Positions 15,619 through 23,500 of a stretch of DNA of 23,679 nt are shown piece by piece; positions within the stretch are counted from its first letter, which is position 1; each line of letters starts with the position of its first letter. The translations under genes were made by a program, and so were the position numbers. The DNA is from JBBTDV01 sp038042605. GTDB taxonomy: Bacteria > Bdellovibrionota > UBA1018. Location: positions 1 through 23,679 of the forward strand of contig CAYHPW010000039.1 in NCBI GenBank assembly GCA_964358645.1, given 5' to 3'. The notes beneath the pieces were generated by a model. It had not been told where the DNA came from and ran no database searches. It saw only the letters and a program-made list of their open reading frames with translations.

Positions 15619-16048
15619 GTTTTTCAAGCTGCTCTTTCAGAGCTAGGAGCTTGGGCGCTAAAACTCTTAACTGTTCAAAGATACGGGATAGCCCGGTTTC
15701 TGAATATTCATGTGCTGACGTGTTTCTAAGTTCCCTGATTTGCATCCAGGTTTCTGTGTCATCGATCAATCCCATTTTTTCGCCCTGATCAGCGAAATCA
15801 CGTAATGACCCGCTAAAGGCCGGATCTCCTCTTATGACAAATGACCTTAGATATTTTGATAAAAACAGGTCGCTCACCCTGGAGAACCTGGCTGTGAAAC
15901 TTTCCCATATCTCTAGCTGCTCCGTTGTGAGGGATTCTGTCTTGCTTGGTAGGTTCTGTACTTTTTTGTAGCTGTAAGAGAGGTGTTTGATGACTTTTAA
16001 TATCTGCTGTCTTGTTTCCTGCATGATCGCATTTTGTGTTTTCGTCAT
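15608..16048 (-). CDS. HEPN-domain protein, probable toxin of a HEPN/MNT pair
   Basis: A 146-residue, mostly helical protein. The segment IRELRNTSAHEYSE contains RNTSAHEY (R108 to Y115), an exact Rx4HxY motif as in HepT-type HEPN RNase toxins; in such systems the MNT partner modifies the tyrosine with AMP. The region IWESFTARFSRVSDLFLSKYLRSF is also typical of this group. The downstream gene overlaps its end and encodes an MNT-like protein, supporting a toxin-antitoxin pair in the usual HEPN-first order. AAGGA lies very near the ATG at 16048; an internal ATG at 16024 is an alternative. The gene is divergent from the exported HEAT-like protein. Confidence 0.85.
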   Translation of the reverse strand: MTKTQNAIMQETRQQILKVIKHLSYSYKKVQNLPSKTESLTTEQLEIWESFTARFSRVSDLFLSKYLRSFVIRGDPAFSGSLRDFADQGEKMGLIDDTETWMQIRELRNTSAHEYSETGLSRIFEQLRVLAPKLLALKEQLEKHED

Positions 16049-16161
16049 TTCCTTGTCTCGCTTTATTTAAAGGTCATCATGAAGCATACAGGTTTAATAA
16101 TAGTGACATAAAGCTTTTTGTCTGCAAAAATTTACTGAGGTTTTGTGGAGGGATAAACGAC

Positions 16162-17355
16162 ATGAAATTTAATAATTTTCCGGTGGTATGCCTGATTCTT
16201 GTCGCTCAGTTGGTTTATGGTGGTCAAGTTTTTGCCGCGCAGGATGAACCTAAACAAAGCGTGACACCAGAAATCATGTCATTTGACGAACTAACTAAGT
16301 CGGTGGATGATCTTCGTGCTGAAAAAAGCAGATCAGTTGAAAAAATAAAATCAAAGGAAGGCGATGAAAAGCTGAAACGGGTGCGCCAGAGCCTTTACAA
16401 TCTTGAGAGTCTGTCGCTTGAGGAAATGAAACAAAAATATGGTGAGAACGCAATTAAACAAACGCTCGTGCCTATGCTTATTGATATCTTGGACAAATCT
16501 GAGCCAGGCGCTTATCGCGAATTCTCCGTTGTACGAAGCAATGCAGCCGGTGTGTTAGCTAAAATAGGGTTGCCATTAGCAAAGCCAGCCATCGACGCGC
16601 TTCTTAGGACAGTGAATTATGATGAAAGTAAGAGTTTTTATTTAATACGGAAAAGCAGTGCTAATGCCCTGGATGTTATTTCACGCCAACTCGCTGGGAA
16701 TAGTACGCCTGATAATATTAAACTTTTACGCGAAAAAATTCAGCCCGGCCTGATGGCTGCAGCAAAAGCACAAAATAAAACAATAAGTGCGCGCATCTGG
16801 GATGCTGTAGGTTTATCTATTTCAGTTGCCCTGAGTGGGGCGGGTGATGTGTTGTTGTTAGATAAGTTGCTTAAAGAGTTTAGTGCTCTGCCTACTTTGC
16901 CTAATGATGATCCTAAAAAAAAGATTGTCAGCTTTTATAGAGTGCTAATCGAGAACATGCGCGAAACATGTTTAAGTTTGTTTAATAGTTCTGGGCAGTA
17001 TTATGAATCAAAGATAGCCACGAATGAGGAAAAAAAAGCCGCCAGGGTGGTTTGTCTTGAGAAAGTACTCCCGCTTTTTAAGGAAGAAATGGTTAAAAAC
17101 CCTGATGAAAAAAGTCGCCGCCATGAAATTGCATCATCAAGTGAGAAAAAATTACTCGAAGCCTTATCCATGAATCAAGCTGCTGATGTCATAAGGAGCA
17201 CAGGCGGCGTGTCTGGGGCGAAGCATGCTGACGATGCCAAGGTTAGTACGAGCATTGAGGCTGCAGGTCCGCGCCGTCAAGAATTACAAGGGGAAGGGCG
17301 GGCAAGTGGTCCTGATGTTAAAGACGACGCAGGCGTTGCTGCTCCCGCCAAGTAG
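16162..17355 (+). CDS. Exported protein with HEAT-like helical repeats
   Basis: A 397-residue protein. The frame is open from 16036, but GGAGGGA at 16147-16153 and the signal peptide MKFNNFPVVCLILVAQLVYGG (cleavage near VFA-AQ, about residue 24) fix the start at 16162. After a charged coiled-coil-like part (about 45-85) come helical pairs resembling HEAT repeats: VRSNAAGVLAKIGLPLAKPA followed by IDALLRTV, then IRKSSANALDVISRQL. The C-terminal 70 residues are low-complexity and charged, ending VAAPAK. HEAT repeats usually bind proteins, so a periplasmic scaffold role is possible. No close family was recognised. It is convergent with the large exported-protein operon, with only four bases between stop codons. 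Confidence 0.75.
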   Translation: MKFNNFPVVCLILVAQLVYGGQVFAAQDEPKQSVTPEIMSFDELTKSVDDLRAEKSRSVEKIKSKEGDEKLKRVRQSLYNLESLSLEEMKQKYGENAIKQTLVPMLIDILDKSEPGAYREFSVVRSNAAGVLAKIGLPLAKPAIDALLRTVNYDESKSFYLIRKSSANALDVISRQLAGNSTPDNIKLLREKIQPGLMAAAKAQNKTISARIWDAVGLSISVALSGAGDVLLLDKLLKEFSALPTLPNDDPKKKIVSFYRVLIENMRETCLSLFNSSGQYYESKIATNEEKKAARVVCLEKVLPLFKEEMVKNPDEKSRRHEIASSSEKKLLEALSMNQAADVIRSTGGVSGAKHADDAKVSTSIEAAGPRRQELQGEGRASGPDVKDDAGVAAPAK

Positions 17356-17359
17356 CTGC

Positions 17360-18913
17360 TCACTTTGCCGGCAGGCCCGTGATTGCTCGATTGAGTTTGG
17401 TGGACCATTCTAGCATTTCTACACGACCCCGTGTCTTGACAAGCTTATTGGATACGATCTGAAAAATCGACCCAGTCGCATTTGAGTGCCAGATGTCATC
17501 ATCATCAACCGCCTGTGGCGCAGGTGGCGGGATTGCCACGGCTGAAGCCATGTCACCGCTTGTTGTATTGTGTGTAAGCGCGGCAGAGCCTGGCTGATTA
17601 GTAGAATTATATGAGGTGTCGCCGGATTGGGTAACGCCATAGTGTTGCTGTTGGTAGGCTGGGCTGTTTCTTGAAGACGGAGTCGCGACACCAAGCAACT
17701 CAGGCGCATGCTGCTGACTGAATCTCGCGAGTTGCGTGAGTTCGAAGCCAACCCGTCCGAGCGATCCAGCGGACATTGCTGCTATGATCGAGCCAGCATC
17801 CAACTGGCCTCGGTTCATCGAGGCCTTGATGATGTTCATATTGTTGCGAGCGATCGGTGCAACGATTCTATCAACCCCTGTCCGCGCGAGAAGCCCTGTG
17901 TCTGTTGCCATTGCGGTTGCTGCGGATTGGGAGCCCGTGTCTATATAGTCCTGTTGAAGACAGCCGTTTGATCCTTGGCCAGCTATGCAGTTAAGAAGAT
18001 TTTCAGATTGTTCGGTTGTGCCGCTGTCATCAGTAGGGTCAGAGTCAGAAGAAGGTGACGATGCAGTGGTTGTGTCAGCGCCGAGATTGCTTTCTGCACC
18101 ACTGGTGGTGTCACTACCAATGCCGCTGGAGCCGGTGTTTGGAATTGGTGACGGGCCTGTTTGGAAGTCTGGCACCGACACCGGCTGGCCATCCTGAGAG
18201 GTCGCCAGTTTTTCTACATTCTCACAGGCCTCCTTGCGATAAGTATCGTACTTAGTAAGATTGTAAGCACGGATCCCTGCTGTAATCGCGAATGCCGCTG
18301 CGGTCAGGCAGGCTGTCTTTCGCTGTTTTGCTTTTAACTTGTCACCCTGTTCTCTTAAAGCGGCAACCTCTTCGGCGCCATCCTCTCCCATATCTGCCAA
18401 GTTTGCGCTCTTTTCGGTTGCTTTGATTTCTTTGCCAAGCTCTATCCCATCTTTCCCCAATCTCTTTGCCCTATTGCCCTGCTCGCCATATTCGTTAGCG
18501 CCCTTGACACCAAGTGCGCCTCCAGTGGCGGCCGTGCTTGATCCAAGAAGTTTTGCAAGTACTCCTGATTTTTGCATGTAAGTATAAGCTATTTCAGCAA
18601 CGCCGGCGCCAATCGCGCCATAGGAGCAAAATGCATAGCTTTGTGGCATCTGAACCGCGCATGCGTACCCACACACTGCTGCTACTGCCGCATCCATGCC
18701 GAGAATCGCTATTTCAGGTGTTTTGGCCTCATTTAACCCTAGGTAAGCCTTGCAGTGCGAGCCAACCTGCGTATCGATCATCTTTTTGTTTTTAAGGATC
18801 GGCTTGCAGTAACCATTACAATCAAACGCCAGCGCTGTTGGTGCCACCATAAACAGGTTCGCAAGCGCCATTATCGCCGTAAGTATTGTAGTATGGTTCC
18901 TAAGCTTTTTCAT
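17360..18913 (-). CDS. Large exported protein, member 4 of the paralogous operon
   Basis: A 517-residue protein with a signal peptide cleaved after TALA (about residue 29). The mature N-terminus has CNGYC (32-36), then TQVGSHCKAYLGLNEAKTPEIA, and the hydrophobic stretch AVAAVCGYACAVQ (C81, C85). A later helix reads TACLTAAAFAITAGIRAYN. A long Ser/Gly/Thr-rich linker (about 250-305) precedes NLLNCIAGQG, and a domain with TGVDRIVAPIAR and GSIIAAMSAGSLGRVGFEL. After a second linker comes the conserved tail DDDIWHSNATGSIFQIVSNK. It is clearly paralogous to the protein at 18941-20302. No family recognised; secreted or envelope-bound is inferred. AAGGAG overlaps the previous stop but is 22 bases from the ATG, with an ACGTACGT palindrome between, so translation may be coupled or regulated. 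Confidence 0.85.
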   Translation of the reverse strand: MKKLRNHTTILTAIMALANLFMVAPTALAFDCNGYCKPILKNKKMIDTQVGSHCKAYLGLNEAKTPEIAILGMDAAVAAVCGYACAVQMPQSYAFCSYGAIGAGVAEIAYTYMQKSGVLAKLLGSSTAATGGALGVKGANEYGEQGNRAKRLGKDGIELGKEIKATEKSANLADMGEDGAEEVAALREQGDKLKAKQRKTACLTAAAFAITAGIRAYNLTKYDTYRKEACENVEKLATSQDGQPVSVPDFQTGPSPIPNTGSSGIGSDTTSGAESNLGADTTTASSPSSDSDPTDDSGTTEQSENLLNCIAGQGSNGCLQQDYIDTGSQSAATAMATDTGLLARTGVDRIVAPIARNNMNIIKASMNRGQLDAGSIIAAMSAGSLGRVGFELTQLARFSQQHAPELLGVATPSSRNSPAYQQQHYGVTQSGDTSYNSTNQPGSAALTHNTTSGDMASAVAIPPPAPQAVDDDDIWHSNATGSIFQIVSNKLVKTRGRVEMLEWSTKLNRAITGLPAK

Positions 18914-18940
18914 AACGTACGTACCGCTTGGTTTTTCTCC

Positions 18941-20302
18941 TTATTTCAGTTGGCTTCTTGTTCCTGTAAGTGCCCGGTTCAGTTGCGTTGACCAATCAAG
19001 CTTCTCTATCCTGCCGGCTGATTGGTTAAGCTTGATTGAAACTATTTGGAATATCGTCATCGTAGAACTTGAGTGCCAGATGTCGTCGTCTCCAGCGGCT
19101 GGTTTTCGCTCCTGTGAGTTAAAGCTGACAAGAGTTGATGTGCCAGTTGTTTTTTGGTCATTGTTGAAGTTAAAGCCTGGGAAGCTTAGAATACCATCGC
19201 CCTTGGCGGTATTAACATTTGATCCGCCTTTCCCACCGTTTGTGAACGCGACCGAGCTGATGCTGCCGAATTCGTCCGCGTGTTCCTGTGCGCTGTTTGC
19301 TATTTTGGCGAGGTCAGCGCCGAATTCCCCAAGCGAGTCGCCTGACATCGCGCTAAGCATGCTTCCGGCATTCACCTTGCCATTTAATTTATCCTTTAAT
19401 TTGTCACTTAATTTATCAAGGCCCTCTAAAGCCATTGGTGCCACTGCGCGATCAAGTCCTGAACGGGACAAAAATCCGGCGTCCGTTGCCGAAGCGCTTA
19501 CTTTGCCGGCATTTGTCACGCAAGCGCTAAGCCCGCCTTTACTGGAAATGCACTGCAGTCCCTGGCGTGCCTGGTCAGTAGCCCTGCCGCCTGAGCTGCT
19601 TCCAGCTTGGCCCGCGGTGCTGCCCCCGCTTGCCGAACCCTGCGGTAATACCGGGTATTCAGATGCGAGCCTTGTGACCGCGTTGCAGGAGTTTTCCTTC
19701 ATTTCATCTTGCTTGTTCATGTTTGCCGCCCTCAAGCCAGTCATCATGGCGAATGTGATTGCGCTAATGCATGAGGATTTTTTTGCTGCGGCTTCTTTTG
19801 CTGCGGCGGTTGTTAACCCGCTGCTTGACGATGCTGCCTTAAGTGCAGACACCGCGCTTATGCCCTTGTAACCATAATATGCCCCGGCACTTCCACCCGC
19901 CGCACCAATGACTTTTTGTAATGTGCTGTTTGACTTCATGGCTAATGATGAGATTAGTTCCGCAGCTCCAGCGCTAAACGATCCCCACGCGCAGGCAGAG
20001 TACATCCATGGTTGAACTGTTTGGGCCACGCAAGCGTAACCGCACATTCCAGCAACCGCCAGATCAAGCGCCATGAGAGCGATTTCGGGGCCTTTTGATT
20101 CATCGCTTGCCTTATAAGCCGCGCAATGCGGGCCTACCTGGCTGTTTGCCGCTTGTTTTAGATCGCCTAAAACTTTTTCGCATGTCTGGTCGCAGCCTGC
20201 GGCGAATGCGGTGCCAGATACTATACTGGATGATACGATACCGGCAGTTATAAGCGTTATAAAATATATACCCAATATTACATTCCTGATTATCGTGTTC
20301 AT
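18941..20302 (-). CDS. Large exported protein, member 3 of the paralogous operon
   Basis: A 453-residue protein. The frame is open to 20362, but the signal peptide MNTIIRNVILGIYFITLITA and a G-rich ribosome binding site (eight G at 20315-20308 after six A) place the start at 20302. After cleavage near AFA come CDQTC (37-41), SQVGPHCAAYKASDESKGPE and the hydrophobic VAGMCGYACVAQ (C87, C91), then SCISAITFAMMTGLRAANMN. A Gly/Ser-rich linker, CISSKGGLSACV and the domain SGLDRAVAPMALEGL with a charged helix (DKLSDKLKDKLNGK) and GSMLSAMSGDSLGEFGADL follow. The tail is GDDDIWHSSSTMTIFQIVSI. The order of blocks is identical to the 517-residue protein. No family recognised. The homopolymer in the ribosome binding site could make expression phase-variable. 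Confidence 0.86.
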   Translation of the reverse strand: MNTIIRNVILGIYFITLITAGIVSSSIVSGTAFAAGCDQTCEKVLGDLKQAANSQVGPHCAAYKASDESKGPEIALMALDLAVAGMCGYACVAQTVQPWMYSACAWGSFSAGAAELISSLAMKSNSTLQKVIGAAGGSAGAYYGYKGISAVSALKAASSSSGLTTAAAKEAAAKKSSCISAITFAMMTGLRAANMNKQDEMKENSCNAVTRLASEYPVLPQGSASGGSTAGQAGSSSGGRATDQARQGLQCISSKGGLSACVTNAGKVSASATDAGFLSRSGLDRAVAPMALEGLDKLSDKLKDKLNGKVNAGSMLSAMSGDSLGEFGADLAKIANSAQEHADEFGSISSVAFTNGGKGGSNVNTAKGDGILSFPGFNFNNDQKTTGTSTLVSFNSQERKPAAGDDDIWHSSSTMTIFQIVSIKLNQSAGRIEKLDWSTQLNRALTGTRSQLK

Positions 20303-20307
20303 TGCTG

Positions 20308-20321
20308 CCCCCCCCTTTTTT
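20308..20321 (-). promoter_or_regulatory. Ribosome binding site with a run of eight G
   Basis: On the minus strand six A (20321-20316) are followed by eight G (20315-20308), five bases before the ATG at 20302. The neighbouring genes have similar but shorter purine runs (AAAAAAGGGGGA and AATAAGGGGGA). Confidence 0.65.
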
Positions 20322-20361
20322 AAAAACTTGCATGTACCCAGTATGCAGTCACGGTAGCGCA

Positions 20362-21660
20362 TTACTTCGCCGCCTCCGTCAGTATTCTTCTTGATACAAA
20401 ATAGTAGCGGTATGTGACCCGGTCAAAGAGGCTCACTGATTTGTTTTGCGCGATTGAGGCCGGTGATCGGTAGAGGTTAGCAAACACGGCCTGGTTCACG
20501 CCGCTTGATGACTCGCCTTCTTTTTTAGTACCTAACTGGCCCAACATTCCTGACATGAAGTCCCCGAGTGATTTATCAAGTCCATCGCCGCCTGACCCTG
20601 AATTCTGTGCGCCTCCTCCTCCGCCCGATGCGTATGCTGAGCCAGGTGAGCTTCCGGTAAATTGCATTTCCGTTTCAAACAGCACTGCCGCAAGCCTTGA
20701 GAGTGGCCCGGGCGCGATGGAGCCGCCCATTGCTGATGTCATGGCTTCCGACGGTCGGGTGTCATTGTTTAAGAAGTCACCCAGGTTCATGCCTGAGGTT
20801 TTCTTGAATTCGTCTGCAAAGCGTGGGTTTGCCACGAACGCTGGCAGGTTGCGGTCAAGCGCGGCCGCACATTGGACCATTCCTGAGGCACCGAGATTTT
20901 TGTTGCATGAGCTTGAATCCTGGCCAGTATCCTGCGGCTCACCCTGCGCGAACCCACCACCGGTCTTGCCAGTGCTGCCGCCAGCGCCAGGGTTTTGCGT
21001 GCCTGACATTGCCGCTGCCGAGAAGGTGATCGGCGTGCCTGGCGTGTTTTGAATCTTAAGCGCTTGTTCTAGGTTATCTTTCGCGGCGTCTTCTTGGTTT
21101 TGCATTGACTTATATTTGCTGAAGCTCTGCATCGCGGCCGTGGCTGCGGCAAGACATGAACCAATATCTTTGGTTGCTGGTTTCTTGACAACGCCATCTG
21201 TTGCTTCTTTTGCGGCTCGCTCTTTCGCCTTATTCACCACCATATTGGCCAGGAGACTTCCGCCTGCCCCCAGGATCCCCATGAACGCGGCTGAGAGGTC
21301 CTTTGCCATGATCCCTTCAGTCACCGCTCCGGCCACATTTGTGCCGACGCAGATGTACTGGTTCCATGCGTGTCCACTCAGTGAAGCTGCGCACGCGGTG
21401 GTGCATACTGTTGCCACGCCTGCCCAGACTTTCCAGAGCACGCCTTGTGTGTCCGCTGATTTTTCAGCGCTCTTGGCGGCGTCACAGTACTGCTGCTTTT
21501 GTGTGATTGCAGTGCGTGTGAGTGGGTTTTCTTCATTGTTTTGCGCCTTGCATACATTGCTATAATCAGATCCGACGGCTGACGATGGCTGGATGGTGTG
21601 TAAAAATATCGCCGCGGTCAAAACAATTACAAAAGGTTGTTTTTTAAATATCCCAAACAC
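20362..21660 (-). CDS. Large exported protein, member 2 of the paralogous operon
   Basis: A 432-residue protein starting with GTG at 21660, preceded by AAGGGGGA about nine bases upstream. The signal peptide FKKQPFVIVLTAAIFLHTIQ is probably cleaved after SSA (about residue 28). The hydrophobic block GVATVCTTACAASL (C86, C90) with C104 corresponds to the VCGYAC block of its two downstream paralogues, and IGSCLAAATAAMQSFSKYKS to their second helix. The N-terminal CxxxC is missing, replaced by spaced cysteines. A Gly/Ser-rich linker follows, then SSCNKNLGASGMVQCAAALD, DEFKKTSGMNLGDFLNND and a second Gly/Ser-rich linker with GGGGGAQNSGSGGDG. The tail is SVSLFDRVTYRYYFVSRRIL, a diverged form of the shared C-terminus. 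No family recognised. Confidence 0.83.
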   Translation of the reverse strand: MFGIFKKQPFVIVLTAAIFLHTIQPSSAVGSDYSNVCKAQNNEENPLTRTAITQKQQYCDAAKSAEKSADTQGVLWKVWAGVATVCTTACAASLSGHAWNQYICVGTNVAGAVTEGIMAKDLSAAFMGILGAGGSLLANMVVNKAKERAAKEATDGVVKKPATKDIGSCLAAATAAMQSFSKYKSMQNQEDAAKDNLEQALKIQNTPGTPITFSAAAMSGTQNPGAGGSTGKTGGGFAQGEPQDTGQDSSSCNKNLGASGMVQCAAALDRNLPAFVANPRFADEFKKTSGMNLGDFLNNDTRPSEAMTSAMGGSIAPGPLSRLAAVLFETEMQFTGSSPGSAYASGGGGGAQNSGSGGDGLDKSLGDFMSGMLGQLGTKKEGESSSGVNQAVFANLYRSPASIAQNKSVSLFDRVTYRYYFVSRRILTEAAK

Positions 21661-21689
21661 GGCTTAGTCCCCCTTATTCCGTGCGTGTG

Positions 21690-23420
21690 TTATTTGCCTC
21701 CAACACTTCCCCGTCTGTGTTTTTCCTGATAAGCCTCGTGAATCCGTTCAAAGATATTGGCGTTCCTGTCCAGAAGCGACAGAGGCGCTTCCGAGGCAGG
21801 GTGCCTGCCGTAATCCAGTATGCCGTTTTTTGGCAGTTCATCATCTTTCTTAGGAAGAAACTGTGCTAGCAATCCCGAGAGATCCGGGCCGCCACCCGCA
21901 CCTCCACCGCCGCCGCCACGGAATCCGCCGCCGACTTCATAGCGCTCATTGCTCCCTCCGCCCGCCATGCGTGGGGCTTGCTCACCTTCCGCGCTTGCTG
22001 TCTCCGGTGGTGTGCTGCCACCGCTTACGTTGCCACCACCGCCGCCGCCAGTTCCAGTGTCACCACCTACATTGAATGGTCCAGGCGATGGTGGTAGCGA
22101 TGTCGGGTCGTTTGGCGGGAGTTGGCCTATCGGCGGTCCAAGGTCGCCGCCATCACTGTCACTATCGTCGGATGAAGCCGCCTGCCCGCTTGCCGTGTTT
22201 TGCCCACTGCCTGTTATTACCGCCGATCCGCGCGGCTCGAACTGGTCTGCGTTCGGGTCAAATGGTTGTTCTTTGAATACCGTGGCGTTTTCTTCAATGT
22301 TCTTCATATTATCCGCTGCTTTTTGCATCTGCTCCGCTGCTTTGATGTTGAATGCCCCGGTGATGACCTGCTGTGTGCCTGTGACGAGGGACATGATGCC
22401 GCCGCCTTTGGCTTCTTCAGCGACTTTGTGTTGTTCAGATGATGCATTGCCACCGATTTGCTTGAGATGTCTGCGCTCAGTTTCTAGTTTCTTGGAGATT
22501 TCATCTTCTCTATTTTTTATTTGCAACTTTCGGATATTAGCGGCTGTTGCGGCTGTTGCGGCTGTTGTGCTACTAATTGTTACTTTGTTTTTAATCTCAC
22601 CTTGGAGATTGAATTCATTAATTATGTCCTGAGTTGCTGCATGTTTTGTGTTATCTTTTACATGTAGATAGCCGCTGTTGTCTTGGCTTATTCCATTAGA
22701 AATGTCTACACCTATATTTTTAAATTTATCTATAGTTAAATTATTAGGATTTGTATCAGTGCCTATCTGTTGGGCTTGCTTATTATGTTTTTGCATCTGC
22801 ATTATTTGAAGAACGCCAAGTGTGGCATTCATGGCACCTAGGCCGACTTGCATCTTGCCAGCATTTTTCTGAACGCCCGCGGCTCCCTCAAGTGCCGCGG
22901 ATTGAGTTCCCCTTTCTATGGTATTTACTTGGGCGTTCATGCCTTGTACTTGTGTTGTTATTGAACCAGCAGCCTGGCCCACCATGTTTGTTATTTGAGC
23001 GCCTTGTACAATTGCTTTGGTCCCCTTGCATGTGTATTTACCATTAATTTTTTCTGATGTGCCACAATCGCCACTTTCTGAAGTCACTGCTTCGTCGTTC
23101 TTATATTTCTCAGGGTGTTTGGCGTCGTCCGCTAATTCTTTTAGTTCCCCTGCACTAGATGCTGCTGGTGCTGGTGCTGCTGGTACATGTGATGTTAGGC
23201 AAGCTGTATTATTATTACTACATTCCGATTGGGTTCTAGCAGATCCGTTTTGATTAACTTCATTCATGCATTGAGTATATAATATTTGACAATCAGATTG
23301 TTTTTCATCCGCTATGCTAGATAAAGCGGTAGAGACATTGATAAGAGTAAATAGGATAAATGTTGCGACGCTTAAATATGTAACGATTTCTAGATTGATT
23401 CTTTTCAGTGCTGAGCGCAT
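21690..23420 (-). CDS. Large exported protein, first gene of the paralogous operon
   Basis: A 576-residue protein starting at the ATG at 23420, eight bases after AAAAAAGGGGG; the in-frame start at 23447 would lie upstream of that site. The N-terminal segment (NLEIVTYLSVATFILFTLIN) is a signal peptide or anchor, cleaved perhaps after ALS. Early cysteines (DCQILYTQC, SECSNNNTAC) are followed by Ala/Gln-rich helical regions likely to form coiled coils (about residues 140-215 and 300-385, including AEQMQKAADNMKNIEEN). The C-terminal third is strongly Gly/Pro/Ser-rich, with runs of five to six glycines. The tail is DRNANIFERIHEAYQEKHRR, resembling that of the other three. It lacks the VCxxAC block, so common ancestry with them is less certain than cotranscription. 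No family recognised. Confidence 0.82.
   Translation of the reverse strand: MRSALKRINLEIVTYLSVATFILFTLINVSTALSSIADEKQSDCQILYTQCMNEVNQNGSARTQSECSNNNTACLTSHVPAAPAPAASSAGELKELADDAKHPEKYKNDEAVTSESGDCGTSEKINGKYTCKGTKAIVQGAQITNMVGQAAGSITTQVQGMNAQVNTIERGTQSAALEGAAGVQKNAGKMQVGLGAMNATLGVLQIMQMQKHNKQAQQIGTDTNPNNLTIDKFKNIGVDISNGISQDNSGYLHVKDNTKHAATQDIINEFNLQGEIKNKVTISSTTAATAATAANIRKLQIKNREDEISKKLETERRHLKQIGGNASSEQHKVAEEAKGGGIMSLVTGTQQVITGAFNIKAAEQMQKAADNMKNIEENATVFKEQPFDPNADQFEPRGSAVITGSGQNTASGQAASSDDSDSDGGDLGPPIGQLPPNDPTSLPPSPGPFNVGGDTGTGGGGGGNVSGGSTPPETASAEGEQAPRMAGGGSNERYEVGGGFRGGGGGGAGGGPDLSGLLAQFLPKKDDELPKNGILDYGRHPASEAPLSLLDRNANIFERIHEAYQEKHRRGSVGGK
22540..22566. repeat. Three tandem copies of a 9-bp unit within the first operon gene
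   Basis: GCGGCTGTT occurs three times in a row without mismatch, encoding an Ala-Ala-Thr repeat. Because the unit is a multiple of three, changes in copy number would keep the frame. Confidence 0.9.
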
Positions 23421-23471
23421 CTTTCGTCCCCCTTTTTTAAGGACCATAATCCACCCCAGATTTATCTATTA

Positions 23472-23500
23472 ATTGTCCCACCTTTTAATAACTGAGTCAA
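23472..23500 (-). promoter_or_regulatory. Possible promoter of the four-gene operon
   Basis: On the minus strand TTGACT (23500-23495) is followed after 17 bases by GACAAT (23477-23472), about 50 bp before the start codon at 23420. The -10 match is moderate. Confidence 0.35.

Noticed and set aside
19032..19871. 279-codon plus-strand frame within the operon
   Set aside because: Antisense of the Ala/Ser/Gly-rich exported protein gene; no ribosome binding site or family features.
21890..22060. Possible CRISPR-like or satellite repeat in the glycine-rich region
   Set aside because: Irregular GGN codon runs only; no repeat-spacer structure.
21949..22632. 227-codon plus-strand frame rich in Pro and Cys
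   Set aside because: Mirror of the glycine-rich coding region on the minus strand.
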